Part shown: positions 1-9,417 of the stretch, piece after piece
How positions within the stretch are numbered: the first letter of the stretch is position 1
How the letters are laid out: each line of letters begins with the position of its first letter
Source of the DNA: Dipteris shenzhenensis
Lineage: Eukaryota; Polypodiophyta; Polypodiopsida; Gleicheniales
Strand: one strand, 5' to 3'
Length of the DNA: 64,000 bases
NCBI GenBank assembly: GCA_047967505.1
Contig: CM106540.1
Notes under the pieces: model-generated
The model's input: the letters and a program-made list of their open reading frames with translations, nothing else
What the model was told of the DNA's origin: nothing
The model's database searches: none
Translations under genes and position numbers: made by a program

Positions 1-1
1 C

Positions 2-628
2 ATTGGCAAAGTTTATGAGGGGATGGACAAAATGATTGAAAATGTGAAGGAGGCGGTGACTAATCCTGATAGGAAGTAAGAATTAGTAGACTTGGCAGTG
101 GAGCGGTGGTACTCCTATCATTCACCCTTGCATGCTGCAGCTTATGTCTTGGATCCTGAATTTCAAGGTAACAAGCAAGAGTCGGATAAGGAGGTGATGC
201 GAGGATGGGACAAGATACTGAAGCAAATGGTACCAGATGCACAAAAGCGAAGGCAAGTAAAGGATGAGTTGGCTTTTTATGGGAAGAACTATGGAATGTG
301 TGGCTCTGAGGATGCACAAAGGGACAGGTATATTGTGGGGTCTGCTCTATGGTGGGAGGATTATGGGGCTGATACACCTTTGTTGCAGAACTTGGCTATC
401 CGCATTTTGAGTCAAGGAGCAAGTTCCTCTCCTTGTGAGCGCTTGTGGAGTAGCTTTGGGCACATTGCATCAAAGAAGAGGAACAGACTTGGGACACAAA
501 AGGCAAGTGACCTTGTGTTTGTGCATGCAAACTTACGTTTGCTTCAGAAGATGAATGTTGGGTACAGCCGTGAGGAATTCATTGGATGGCAGGAGAAGAA
601 TGGTTCCGTTGCTGTTCACGTTCCCTAG
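2..628 (+). pseudogene. hAT transposase C-terminal fragment with dimerisation domain
   Basis: The C-terminal part of a hAT-superfamily DNA transposase is cut by the window edge. The frame is open from base 2 but broken by a TAA at 77-79, then runs on to 628. The segment before the stop (IGKVYEGMDKMIENVKEAV) matches the usual region upstream of LHAAAYVLDPEF, which is also a hAT hallmark. The dimerisation region is clear: SSPCERLWSSFGHI, then SKKRNRLG, then DLVFVHANLRLL. These elements move by cut-and-paste using a DDE/RNase H-like core, which lies outside the window. The in-frame stop makes this copy probably non-functional, unless that position is a spliced junction. No terminal inverted repeat was identified downstream. 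Confidence 0.85.
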
Positions 629-690
629 TAACTATGAAGCAAAGCAGGCTATCTTGGCTTCAAAAAAACCAAGAAATAGTATGGACTTAT

Positions 691-726
691 AGGGTTTTGG
701 GTTTTGGGTCTTAGGGTTTAGGGTTA
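691..726 (+). repeat. degenerate telomere-like tract
   Basis: About five degenerate 7-mers close to the plant telomere unit TTTAGGG (TTTTGGG, TTTTGGG, TCTTAGGG, TTTAGGG) run together immediately upstream of the Penelope-like fragment. It is too short and imperfect to be a telomere and could be an interstitial telomeric relic. Confidence 0.5.
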
Positions 727-1067
727 CAAAGAAAAACAAAGAGTGTATAGTCAAATTTAAAGATTTTATTAATCTGAACACTTTTATCTTAGACAACTGT
801 TTCGCGAAACTTGATAGTGACGTTTATATGCAAACAAAAGGTATTTCCATGGGATACTCATGTTCTCCACTTTGGTACAACATGTATCTTGTCTGATTTG
901 ACGCACAATATATTGTTAAACTGTCACGACTTAAAGATATAGAAAAACTCAAAGCTTTCTATCGTTCAGCACAATTCATGGATGACTTAGTTTTTATAAA
1001 TAATAACAAGTTTATCTTTGATTGTTTGTCTCATAAGAAATCTTTTGATCCAACAGATCCAATGTGA
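726..1067 (+). pseudogene. Penelope-like element reverse transcriptase fragment
   Basis: One frame, broken only by TGA at 894-896, encodes an internal RT fragment. The order of motifs fits Penelope-like elements: a stretch like FILDNCFAKLDSDVYMQ, then GISMGYSCSPLWYNMYL (family pattern GIPMGTxxAPxxANLFL), then YRSAQFMDDLVFINNNKF (family pattern RYIDDxLxxNN). The YxDD box is FMDD. Neither the N-terminal part nor a GIY-YIG endonuclease is visible, and the frame ends at TGA 1065-1067. Penelope-like elements are ancient retroelements related to telomerase. The alternative is another RT group that keeps the GxPMG box, such as a group II-like RT, which I consider less likely. Confidence 0.6.
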
Positions 1068-1121
1068 TAGACCCATCGGTCTTCCGAAGACTTTAATAAA
1101 CTTTCTTTCTTTCTTTCTTTC
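1068..1121 (+). repeat. retroelement 3' tail: hairpin plus CTTT microsatellite
   Basis: The stop of the Penelope-like fragment is followed by AGACC, the near-palindrome GGTCTTCCGAAGAC (1078-1091), TTTAATAAACT and (CTTT)n to about 1121. Nearly the same string, with (CT)n in place of (CTTT)n, recurs at 10356-10432. This suggests a mobilised 3' end recognised by one retrotransposition machinery. Confidence 0.55.
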
Positions 1122-2256
1122 AATGAGTGCATAAAGCAACTCCAAATTATTATAAGGTACCTGCATTGTAGTCTGAAAATTAAAACTGTTAACTTCCCTA
1201 CATCAGTTCAAGACTGAGGGTCTTCTGGTTTGGATTTGAACTCCTTGAGGGCGACGCCCTAACGGTATATTGCTCATTTTCCATCCTTCCTAGCAGCCTT
1301 GATCTTGGCTAATTCTGTTGCCTTTTAATTCAATTGAAGTTCCTCGACTATCCATATCTTTCCCCCTTTCACCTTGTAAGATTGGCAAAGAAACTTGATT
1401 CGTATATCCCCTGTGCTATGTTTAATTACAGCATGCCCTTCAAAGTTGCGAATACTAGTTGTGCAATCTATCCCGTCTTCGCCTTCACCTTCCAGTCATT
1501 CAATGCTAAGGGTGGCTGCTTTGGTGTGTTCTAAAGTCTCATTGTATGTATCCTCTGATCTTCAATGCATTGTTGTGTTTGGCTTTGTACTCCTTAATCT
1601 CATATACCTAGATGAATCCAGGAACATTCCCAAACTCATCCTCTAAAAACACAACATAGTGCAGTTTCAATCTCATGATAGTCACTCCTTAATCTCATCC
1701 TGAATGTCAGTTTCATTTGCCTTCTATCCACCTCAACGATCACTTCCTACTTGATTGTTTGCACTTCAGTGTGAACAAAATCCTTGACTGTAGAAACTAA
1801 TTGAGAGGTAGAAGAAGAAGCCTTGCAGATCTGCATTACCTTGTTGATTATCGCTTGCTTCTCGGGCCCTTCAAGAACATGGATTTGGTCTGTTAGAGTT
1901 GCCATCTGTTAGCTCTCGTATCTGCTCTTGGGGGCCAACAATGAGCCTGTTAAGCCCCCTTGTTGGTATGTCCTTGCATAGGGAGAGGGTATCAAGGGCA
2001 GGATTTTGCTGGCTGGAGTCGAGGTGGCAGAAAAAGGCAAGGGAGCGAGATTTGAGGAGCCTGTCTGCTCCATATTCTCCATATCTAAGTGCACTCCCTA
2101 GATGAAACTAACCCCCGGGGTTGGACTAGGTGTTCAGCCCAACTTGGGTGGGGGAACCAAAGAAGAGGGCTAAGAAGGACTAAGAAGAAGGGAGGACAAG
2201 TAAAGGAGCGGAGTGAAAGGGGTCTGGGAGACCCCTTTAATAAGCTGGGCAGAGTT
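1122..2256. other. no gene recognised
   Basis: Short ORFs in several frames show no protein-family motifs. I see no RNA gene or clear repeat in this stretch. Confidence 0.5.
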
Positions 2257-2415
2257 GAGCGACGATCAAGGGGAGCAAGCTGTGCTGGAGCGATGGTTAT
2301 GTGGGGCTAGACTCGAGCAATGATCAAGCAATGCTGGAGTGGATGTGAATGGCAATCAAGAGGGGATGGAATGACGATCAAGTGCTGGAGTGGATCTAAG
2401 TAGCAATCTAGCAAG
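2257..2415 (+). repeat. degenerate ~55-bp tandem repeat, about 3 copies
   Basis: Three diverged units begin near 2257, 2315 and 2369. Each has GA(G/A)(C/T)(G/A)A(C/T)GATCAAG near its start and GTGCTGGAG or ATGCTGGAG after it. Unit length falls from 58 to about 46 bp. It is probably non-coding. Confidence 0.5.
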
Positions 2416-3517
2416 GAAGCTCATTGTCACAGGTCTAGCTCCAAAATCCGAGCCTTGAAAGCTCCTGCTATGACAAACATGCCCGCATAGGAGGACAATC
2501 ACAGCAATCTCACTAGTGGATCTTCATAGAGGGCCCTCTCACAGGGAAGGAGTAGCCACCGATGTCGAGAGCTTGATGAGTGTGTGACAGCATCTCTCAG
2601 TCAGCCCCATTTAGGCTAGCCCTCAGGGCACTTACAAGTTTGGGCAAGAGCCCCTGACTTTGCATCCGGACGTCTGCAAGCAAGAGGGTCGTATGCTGGG
2701 GCAGCACACGCACATGGTTGGGCATAGTGGGACAATGGTCCAGACAGATCCTTGGGGGTAGAATCGGCTCTCACAGCATCCCAATGAGAGGTTGAGCACT
2801 CGCCCACCTGAGAGGAGCTAATACCAGGATTTAGAAGAAACCACAGATTCATGTAAACAATGCACTTCGCTTATCATACCACGATACAATTCTACTCATC
2901 TTAGAAGCCTAGTTCAGTAATTGACTACGTGCAAAATGAACCATGGCAGTTAATGCTCTACAGAATCCATGGTTGGCGGTCTTGCCAACATTGCTTTACA
3001 AGTCCAAAAATTGCATGGCATTGTATTTAGATGTTGATGACATTTGAAGACATGCATTACATATTTGTATAGCTACATATTATAGCCCCAACTTAGTCAA
3101 CCTGGTTAGCCAACGAGCATATCAGTCCAGTCATCCAAACATGATTGTCTTCATTGGAATGTCCCTTCACCCCTTGTGACCCTGATTGGTTGCCAACCAA
3201 CTATGTTTCATAGCTCTTCATGTGCAAGTCCTGTTTTATATTCAAGCAATTCCTAGTCCCCTCTTAATAATTTGACCAAGGATTCTCAAACCTACCAAAT
3301 TAAGCATGCACCAATGCTGGGAAGAAGCCTACCTTATCACAAAAGTAGGGAGAGATGATCTGACCTTCCAAATGTCTCAACAATAGAGATTATAGTCACG
3401 TCTTAAATCTTGAAAATATCCACGCGAATGGTAATATACAATCTCAGAGTGAAACAAGTTTCCTTTCCAAACATAACTAATCATAACTGCCAGACAACTA
3501 CTTTCAATAAAAAAGGG
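2416..3517. other. no gene recognised
   Basis: The stretch has mixed composition and no ORF with recognisable motifs. A minus-strand 78-codon frame at 2616-2852 has no family resemblance. Confidence 0.5.
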
Positions 3518-3568
3518 TATATATGTATGTATGTATGTGTATGTATACATGTGTGTGTGTGTGTGTGT
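3518..3568 (+). repeat. TATG/TG compound microsatellite
   Basis: A (TATG)n run passes into (TG)9-10 and stops exactly where the LINE begins. With the GT run at 6554-6573 it appears to be one microsatellite split by the LINE insertion. Confidence 0.9.
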
Positions 3569-6553
3569 AAAAATGGGCTCAATCCCACAAGCAGCAAATG
3601 GATGCAATCAGTTCTCATAGGCAGCTTACTTCTTCTGAACAGGATTCTTGTGCTTATGCGGCTCATATCATCCATCAAAATGATCTTCGCAAATTAAAGA
3701 AGTGGCAAATCCGAGCTCGTATGAAACCCCTTTTGGATAAGGGCTGCTCCTCCAAAGCCTTTTTTAAAAGTCTCCATGCGGATAGGCGAAAGGAGGATAT
3801 TTGCAGGATCAAGAAAGCTGATGGCACCTGGACCACTTCCAAATCCGACTTGGAATTGCAATGTTCTAGTCACTTTCAGCAGCTCCTCTCTTCTCGACCT
3901 GATCATTTGATGCAAGTAAATGCAGCCAGGTCTCAATTTCTTATGCATGTTCAGCCCATAGTATCTCGGGAACAGGCCCATGCATTGGAGCAGCCTTTTA
4001 TGCTTAGTGAACTGGAAGATGCTTTGAGTCATCTACGCAAAAGCAGCTCCCCTGGTTGGGATGGACTGACTGTTGAATTCTTCCGTGCATTTTGGGGTGA
4101 TCTCAAGATTACTCTCCTTCTAATGATCAATCATGCTTGGGCAGAACAATCTCTACCTCCATCCTGGAAACATGGCCTGGTAAAATTGATTCCCAAAAAA
4201 AGGTTGTGTGAGACGATGGCTGATTGGCGGCCTATTTCCCTCATGCCTGTCATTTACAAACTCATTGCTAAAATGATTGTCCTCAGGGTTCGCTTCCTCT
4301 TGCAAGCAGGACTTCATCCTAGGCAGTATGGGTTTGTCCCCAGGAGGCAGATCACTGACAATATCTCCAACGCCTTGCTTGCGATTGAGTATGCCAAATA
4401 TTCTAAACAAGATGTTCTCATTCTGCAAGTAGACATTGCGAAAGCTTTTGATACTGTCCATTGGGATTTCATCTCTCAAACTATGCAAAAATTGGGATTT
4501 GGCTCTCGACTTGTCCACATCATTTACTGGCTTTATTCTCATGCCACCGCACAGTGCTTGCTTGGTGGTGGGTTGTCAAGAACCTGGACTATGACTCGCT
4601 CAGTGAGACAGGGTTGCCCTCTTAGTTCCTTACTGTATGCCATTGCTACCCATCCGTTACTCTTGCATATGGACTATCTGGCAGATACAGGACAGCTTCA
4701 TGGTTTGCAAATTCCAGGGGCACAGTCTTTTCTTGCACAGGCCTATGCTGATGATTCATTCTTCATGCCAAGGAATTCTCAAAGTGATCTTTCTTGTTTG
4801 ATGCATACACTGAATGATTTTGGCATAGCTGCTGGACTGCATATCAATTTTCAGAAATCAAAACTTCTAGCTTTGAAAGAAGCTGATTGGCATGCACTGT
4901 TTTGGCCAGGCCACATTATCTCTTCCTTTACTATTGTCAGACATCTCGGATATCCCATTGGCTGGAATATTACTCCGCAACAACAGCTCAAATGGGTGCT
5001 TCAAAAGATCAATAAGAAGCTGGAATACTGGCATTTGTCCACTTGGCCTCTACATGTTCGACTCCGGATAGTACAGTCCATCATTATGGCATATGTGCAA
5101 TTTTATTTGCCTCTTCTTCCTTGGTCTTTCAAGCACTTGGCCTCTTATATGTCCCAAGCTATGGAGATATTTTGGAAAAGTAAATCTCTTAAAAAAGCTT
5201 TGCGACTACTACCTATGCTGTCTATTTGTTCACCCAAGACTCATGGGGGGCTGAATATTCTCAATCTCCAGGTTCATATGTTGGCAAGAAAGAGCACTAT
5301 GATTGCTGATTTTTTTCAGCAAAATCAACCATGGGCTATTATGTTAGCAGCTATGTGTGGAAACATGGCTTCCCATGCATATGGGCATTGGATTACAGAT
5401 CACTGGGAAGCAGTTTTATCTAATTTTCAGGGGAAAATTCCTGGTTGCCCTGTTTCTACTGCTTTTCTTCATGATTGGAAGAGAATTCTTTCATATGCAA
5501 AATGGACAGGTGCTTCCTCTCATCATGGCAATTCTTTTCGATTGGAAAGCATCCATTGGAGCAAGGTGTTTGCATCGCCTCTCGCTTTACAGGCACCTAT
5601 CAAAGCATATAATCTCATGAAATTGGGCATAAGATTTGTTGGTGATGTTGTGGATCAACAAGGCTATACACTTTCATTTCCACAAGCTTGCAGGACATTC
5701 TCCTTGGGTCTGCATCATAGATCCATTTGGAGAACACTTTCAATTATGATGCAGCCATTTGTTCCGGTTCCTCCACTGTTTGCACAGGACAGATTAATGG
5801 ACTGGAATTTGACTTCCATACCTCCTGCTACACATACACTTTCGATACACAATCTGACTTCCTCGAAGGTTTACAGATTTCTTCTTCCACAGCCATGGAT
5901 TGACAAGCATGCCAACACTCTTTGGAATTTGGATAGGCCTTTATCTTGGTGGCAATCCCGTCTCATGAAAATCTGGAAAACCAAATTGCCATTGAAACAG
6001 AGGCTTTTCTTTTGGAGATGTATAGTGGGAGCCTTTTCCATTGGGGTGAAATTGGCAGCTCGCCGCATTGCTTCTCCTTTCTGCCCCCGTTGCTCTCATC
6101 CTCGCGAGACAGTTCCTCACTTATTATGGTTTTGTCCGCACTCTCGCACATTGATCACTCATGTTTCTCATTTACTGCGGCTTCGGTTCCCTTCTATCAG
6201 ATTTGGGAAACTTTTCTGGATGTTTGGATGCTGCTCATCTCAGATGTCTCCATTACTCCTTTTCTTTCATTGGACTCGCTTTTGGGTATTATGGACCATC
6301 TGGACACAGAGACTGCATTCCAGGATGGGTCAACAGTTTCCTCAGGCATATATTTTCTTCAGAATGTCCCTTAAGCAGTCTTTACATGACAGTCTTGCTG
6401 CAAGGGATTTGGATGCTACTTGCCTTGAAGTGTTCTCTACTTGTTTTTGAGTTCTTCTATCGGGCTCTCTTTCGGAGTTCTTTGCTAGTGTGTGGGAGAC
6501 TTCCCATATTGTAAATTTATGAGAATATAAATACAATGGATTTTACCAAAAAA
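3569..6553 (+). mobile_element. 5'-truncated L1-like LINE in a TG microsatellite
   Basis: The element body starts directly at the end of a (TG)n tract and ends in a short A tail (6548-6553), followed at once by (GT)n. The coding frame is open right to the 5' junction (from 3571), so the element was truncated inside ORF2, between the endonuclease and RT regions. This is the usual outcome of incomplete target-primed reverse transcription. A 97-bp 3' UTR follows the stop codon. The uninterrupted 2.9-kb frame argues for recent insertion. Confidence 0.9.
3598..6450 (+). CDS. LINE ORF2, RT and zf-RVT domains (endonuclease missing)
   Basis: This 950-residue frame encodes the RT-to-C-terminus part of a plant L1-like ORF2. 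Seen in order: SSSPGWDGL near residue 150, RPISLMPVIYKLIAKMI near 215, the first catalytic aspartate in VDIAKAFD (278-285), SVRQGCPLS near 340, and the catalytic box YADD (383-386). The zf-RVT zinc motif is C829-C832-H841-C846 (CX2C-X8-HX4C), preceded by LPLKQRLFFWRC. The N-terminal APE-type endonuclease of a full ORF2 is absent because the copy is 5'-truncated. The ATG at 3598 is therefore internal, and the frame stays open upstream to 3571. No stop or frameshift is present. RT activity cannot be excluded, but autonomous movement can. Confidence 0.93.
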   Translation: MDAISSHRQLTSSEQDSCAYAAHIIHQNDLRKLKKWQIRARMKPLLDKGCSSKAFFKSLHADRRKEDICRIKKADGTWTTSKSDLELQCSSHFQQLLSSRPDHLMQVNAARSQFLMHVQPIVSREQAHALEQPFMLSELEDALSHLRKSSSPGWDGLTVEFFRAFWGDLKITLLLMINHAWAEQSLPPSWKHGLVKLIPKKRLCETMADWRPISLMPVIYKLIAKMIVLRVRFLLQAGLHPRQYGFVPRRQITDNISNALLAIEYAKYSKQDVLILQVDIAKAFDTVHWDFISQTMQKLGFGSRLVHIIYWLYSHATAQCLLGGGLSRTWTMTRSVRQGCPLSSLLYAIATHPLLLHMDYLADTGQLHGLQIPGAQSFLAQAYADDSFFMPRNSQSDLSCLMHTLNDFGIAAGLHINFQKSKLLALKEADWHALFWPGHIISSFTIVRHLGYPIGWNITPQQQLKWVLQKINKKLEYWHLSTWPLHVRLRIVQSIIMAYVQFYLPLLPWSFKHLASYMSQAMEIFWKSKSLKKALRLLPMLSICSPKTHGGLNILNLQVHMLARKSTMIADFFQQNQPWAIMLAAMCGNMASHAYGHWITDHWEAVLSNFQGKIPGCPVSTAFLHDWKRILSYAKWTGASSHHGNSFRLESIHWSKVFASPLALQAPIKAYNLMKLGIRFVGDVVDQQGYTLSFPQACRTFSLGLHHRSIWRTLSIMMQPFVPVPPLFAQDRLMDWNLTSIPPATHTLSIHNLTSSKVYRFLLPQPWIDKHANTLWNLDRPLSWWQSRLMKIWKTKLPLKQRLFFWRCIVGAFSIGVKLAARRIASPFCPRCSHPRETVPHLLWFCPHSRTLITHVSHLLRLRFPSIRFGKLFWMFGCCSSQMSPLLLFFHWTRFWVLWTIWTQRLHSRMGQQFPQAYIFFRMSLKQSLHDSLAARDLDATCLEVFSTCF

Positions 6554-6573
6554 GTGTGTGTGTGTGTGTGTGT
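6554..6573 (+). repeat. GT microsatellite, right half of the split tract
   Basis: (GT)10 abuts the A tail of the LINE and mirrors the TG tract on its 5' side. Confidence 0.85.
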
Positions 6574-7385
6574 TTGAGAGAAAAAGGAACAAGTAGAATC
6601 ATGGACATAAGACACAACATAGATGCTTCCTGGATATGGTGGGTTTCACAACAATACAATGCATCCATAGATGTGTTTACAAACGCATTTATTGAATTTT
6701 TAAAAAAGTGACGGGCGCGTCTATTTGTGTGTCTATAGGCGAGCCCATATAACAGAACAAGATTGAACATGGGTTAAGATTATCATATTTTACTGCTTGT
6801 AAAGTAATAATGTGCATCAGAAATAGGATGTTTCATAACCTTTCATTTGTTTTACTGCTTTTACAATCAAAGAGCAAAGAAAGTAATATAGTCTCTTACA
6901 TCTCATCATTCACCCTCAAGTTTTCAATGTGCACATTTGATGATAATGGTGACGAAGGATGTTCCAATCTTTTAGATCTCTCTGCGATCAAAGAAACAAA
7001 ACCCAATGTAACAGTGTTGACACCACATACTTTCAGATAACCCTTCAAATTTAATAAAACTAGAATATATATGCAAACTTCCAAATTGAATTTGAAAAGA
7101 AACATACCAAAAAGAGGCAATGAGAGATGAAGAAGAGTCAAGGGAGCAGAGGGGTTGGCAGAAGAGAGACGGTGAAAAGGGGGGTTTGGGGAGTGAGAGA
7201 GAAAGAGACATTAAAAAAATAACCTCAAATGGTTCTATCCAATGAAGCTGAGTTGAAAGATATCAACAAGACTGAAGAGTCATTTTGATACCTAATGTTT
7301 TTTAGAGCTATTAGGCCTAGTACTCCCTAAATTTAGGGCCTACTAAATTACAAAATACCAGGACATAAATTAGAGGTATACTTGC
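6574..7385. other. no gene recognised
   Basis: The sequence is mixed, with a purine-rich patch near 7125-7215. No ORF carries recognisable motifs. Confidence 0.5.
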
Positions 7386-7630
7386 TGATGTGTTAGAAAT
7401 TACCCAACAGAGGGTACGCACAGCGGAAGACTGATAGTATTGCCCAGGAGCTCACACAGTGTGGTGTGCGGTGTGGAATCACAAACTTCTTAAACTTATG
7501 TGCAGTGTTTGGCCCCAAATCTGGTAGATTTGGGGCAGGTTGTTGGATGTCCTCTTTGGGACTGCAGCCCACCAAAAATCTGGGACAAGTGTCCACCTTC
7601 CACTCTAGGCCTAGGGGGGGGGGCTGAGCC

Positions 7631-7638
7631 TATAAAAG
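7631..7638 (+). promoter_or_regulatory. TATA box of the solo LTR
   Basis: TATAAAAG lies 240 bp into the LTR, after a G-rich run and before a CT-rich leader. This is the position expected of a U3 promoter. Confidence 0.45.
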
Positions 7639-8482
7639 AAGGCCTCTCCCCTTCATTCCACACATGAAAATTTCGTCACTTTTCTTCTCCCTCCTTTTGG
7701 ATGATGCAGCAGAACCTCTCCAGCTCCTTGGGTGCAGCCAGCTTCTCCCCAGGCCATTCTCTCACCTCAGCAGCACTTTCTCTGTCTACAACAGCACATT
7801 CTCTCTCTACAGTTCCAGCCCCACCTCTCCAGAAATCTGCCCCCTCTCAGCTCTTCTGGAACAGCAGCAGCATCCTCTCTCCTTCACCTAGCCTGGAGCA
7901 GCCACAGCCCCTTTCTCTCTCCTGCTGCAGTCTTTCTCTCTCTACTGCAAAATTTCTCTCTCTACTGTTCCAGCCCATTTCCCTTGCAGAAATCTGCCTT
8001 TCTGTGCACCTCTGGAACAGCAGCAGCTCCTCTCTTACATCTCCTCCCAAAAAGTAGGTTAAGATACAATACCAAAAGGTTCTCCTACTAGATGTCAAGC
8101 ACTTCTAGATCTCTGAGCCCGCGTGCTCCACCTCGAATGTATGTAGACTCTCCATCCAGAGTGTTCTTCTCAACCTTGCTGCCCTGAGTGTCAGCCTAGG
8201 TAGGCAGCCCTCCAAGCTCAGTCTGCAGCTCTTCCTTCTCTCCTGGTCCTCCAGGAATAGGCTCCAAGAGTAGGTCTCCTGCTGCTCCTGACTGCTTGGC
8301 TTTTGCTGCTCCAGAAGATGTAGAATGAGGGCCTGGAGACCCTCCTTTTATAGGCCCCCAAGGGGCTGGCAAAAACTGGCAAGTCTGTGGCTGGTCCAGC
8401 CCTATTAGGGCTTACAAACCAGGGCCTTTTGGGCCCACTCTTCTAGGGCCTTGGCTCTCCAATCAAGGCAAGGGCCCAGCCC

Positions 8483-8490
8483 TATATAAA
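8483..8490 (+). promoter_or_regulatory. second TATA-like site in the solo LTR
   Basis: TATATAAA is followed by GGCAGG in a context similar to the first site. It may be an alternative promoter or chance. Confidence 0.25.
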
Positions 8491-8551
8491 GGCAGGTCCC
8501 TGCCTCATAGCAGCCTCCTTTGCTGCTCCACCAGGCCTCATCCAGCCCCGT

Positions 8552-8671
8552 ACAGCCTTGTACCCTGCTCCGTACACTTGCTGATGTCAGTGCCACCTGT
8601 CCCAGGTCTGCACAGCCTTGTACCCTGCTCCGTATGCTTGCTGATGTCAGCACCACCTGTGCACCTCTATT
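8552..8671 (+). repeat. 60-bp tandem duplication inside the LTR
   Basis: Two adjacent copies (8552-8611, 8612-8671) share ACAGCCTTGTACCCTGCTCC and CTTGCTGATGTCAG at the same offsets. They differ at a few positions, mostly in the last part of the unit. TGCCCATGTGGCAG is repeated separately at about 8812-8850. Confidence 0.8.
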
Positions 8672-8935
8672 CGGGGCCTGTTCCAGCCCGTACACCTGCT
8701 CTGAAGTTCTGTCTTGCCAGGCCAGATCCAGGGCTACATGCCACCGCCATCTCTCCCGCACAAGGTCTCCTTCTAATGCGTTTCTTGTGCTGTCCACATG
8801 ACAGCTCATGTGCTGCCCATGTGGCAGCCCCATTCTCTGCCCATGTGGCAGTCTATACATCCCTAGGTCCACCCCCCCCCATGCTCTCCTCATATGGGGG
8901 CCTACAGATGGGGAGGTGACCATTCCAACATGATG

Positions 8936-9417
8936 GTCTTAAAGATAATGATCAACTGGTCAAACATTATTGAACACTCACAATCTACAAATAGTATGCC
9001 TAACGACTATTAATATAGAGACCCCATAGTATTATAATAAGGATAAGGATTGCCCACAATCAAATGCCACAAACAAGAATCAGAATTTGGTGAGTCAAGT
9101 TGGGTCGAAAATCAAATGCTGCAAATATGTACCAATCTTCACCAAGTAGTAAAAGTCAGAAAATAAAAGACTAGACAGTATGGCTCTTGCAGCACAGGGC
9201 AACGTAGGCTTCCTTGGTTGGCCTTATCCTCATTCATGGCACTGGCGGCAAAGGGCGACCAAAGGTGTTGGTATGCACGCACACGCAGATGCTTTGAGAG
9301 CTTGGGGCTCCAAATAGACAAGTAACCTCCCTCCCAATAGGCCACCTCCATCCCACTTACATACCACGAGGTAACCAGGTCATCTGAGAGGATCTCTTAC
9401 AGTTACACACATTTAGG
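8936..9417. other. no gene recognised
   Basis: A 70-codon minus-strand frame at 9139-9351 has no recognisable motif. Nothing else stands out. Confidence 0.4.

Larger units (their letters stand above)
7391..8930 (+). mobile_element. solo LTR, 1540 bp, with 5-bp target duplication
   Basis: The block begins TGTTAGAA and ends TTCCAACA, short imperfect inverted termini in the TG...CA form of LTRs. It is flanked by identical 5-bp sequences TGATG at 7386-7390 and 8931-8935, the target-site duplication expected from integrase. No second LTR, PBS or coding region lies inside, so it looks like a solo LTR left by LTR-LTR recombination. Two TATA-like sites (7631 and 8483) point to the plus strand as the element's sense strand. 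The interior is CT- and CAGC-rich, with a 60-bp tandem duplication. It could instead be a small non-autonomous element whose own LTRs I failed to see, which I think less likely. Confidence 0.75.

Noticed and set aside
7664-8098. Overlapping Ser/Leu-rich ORFs on both strands
   Set aside because: They lie inside the solo LTR and reflect its CT/CAGC repeats. No motif is seen.
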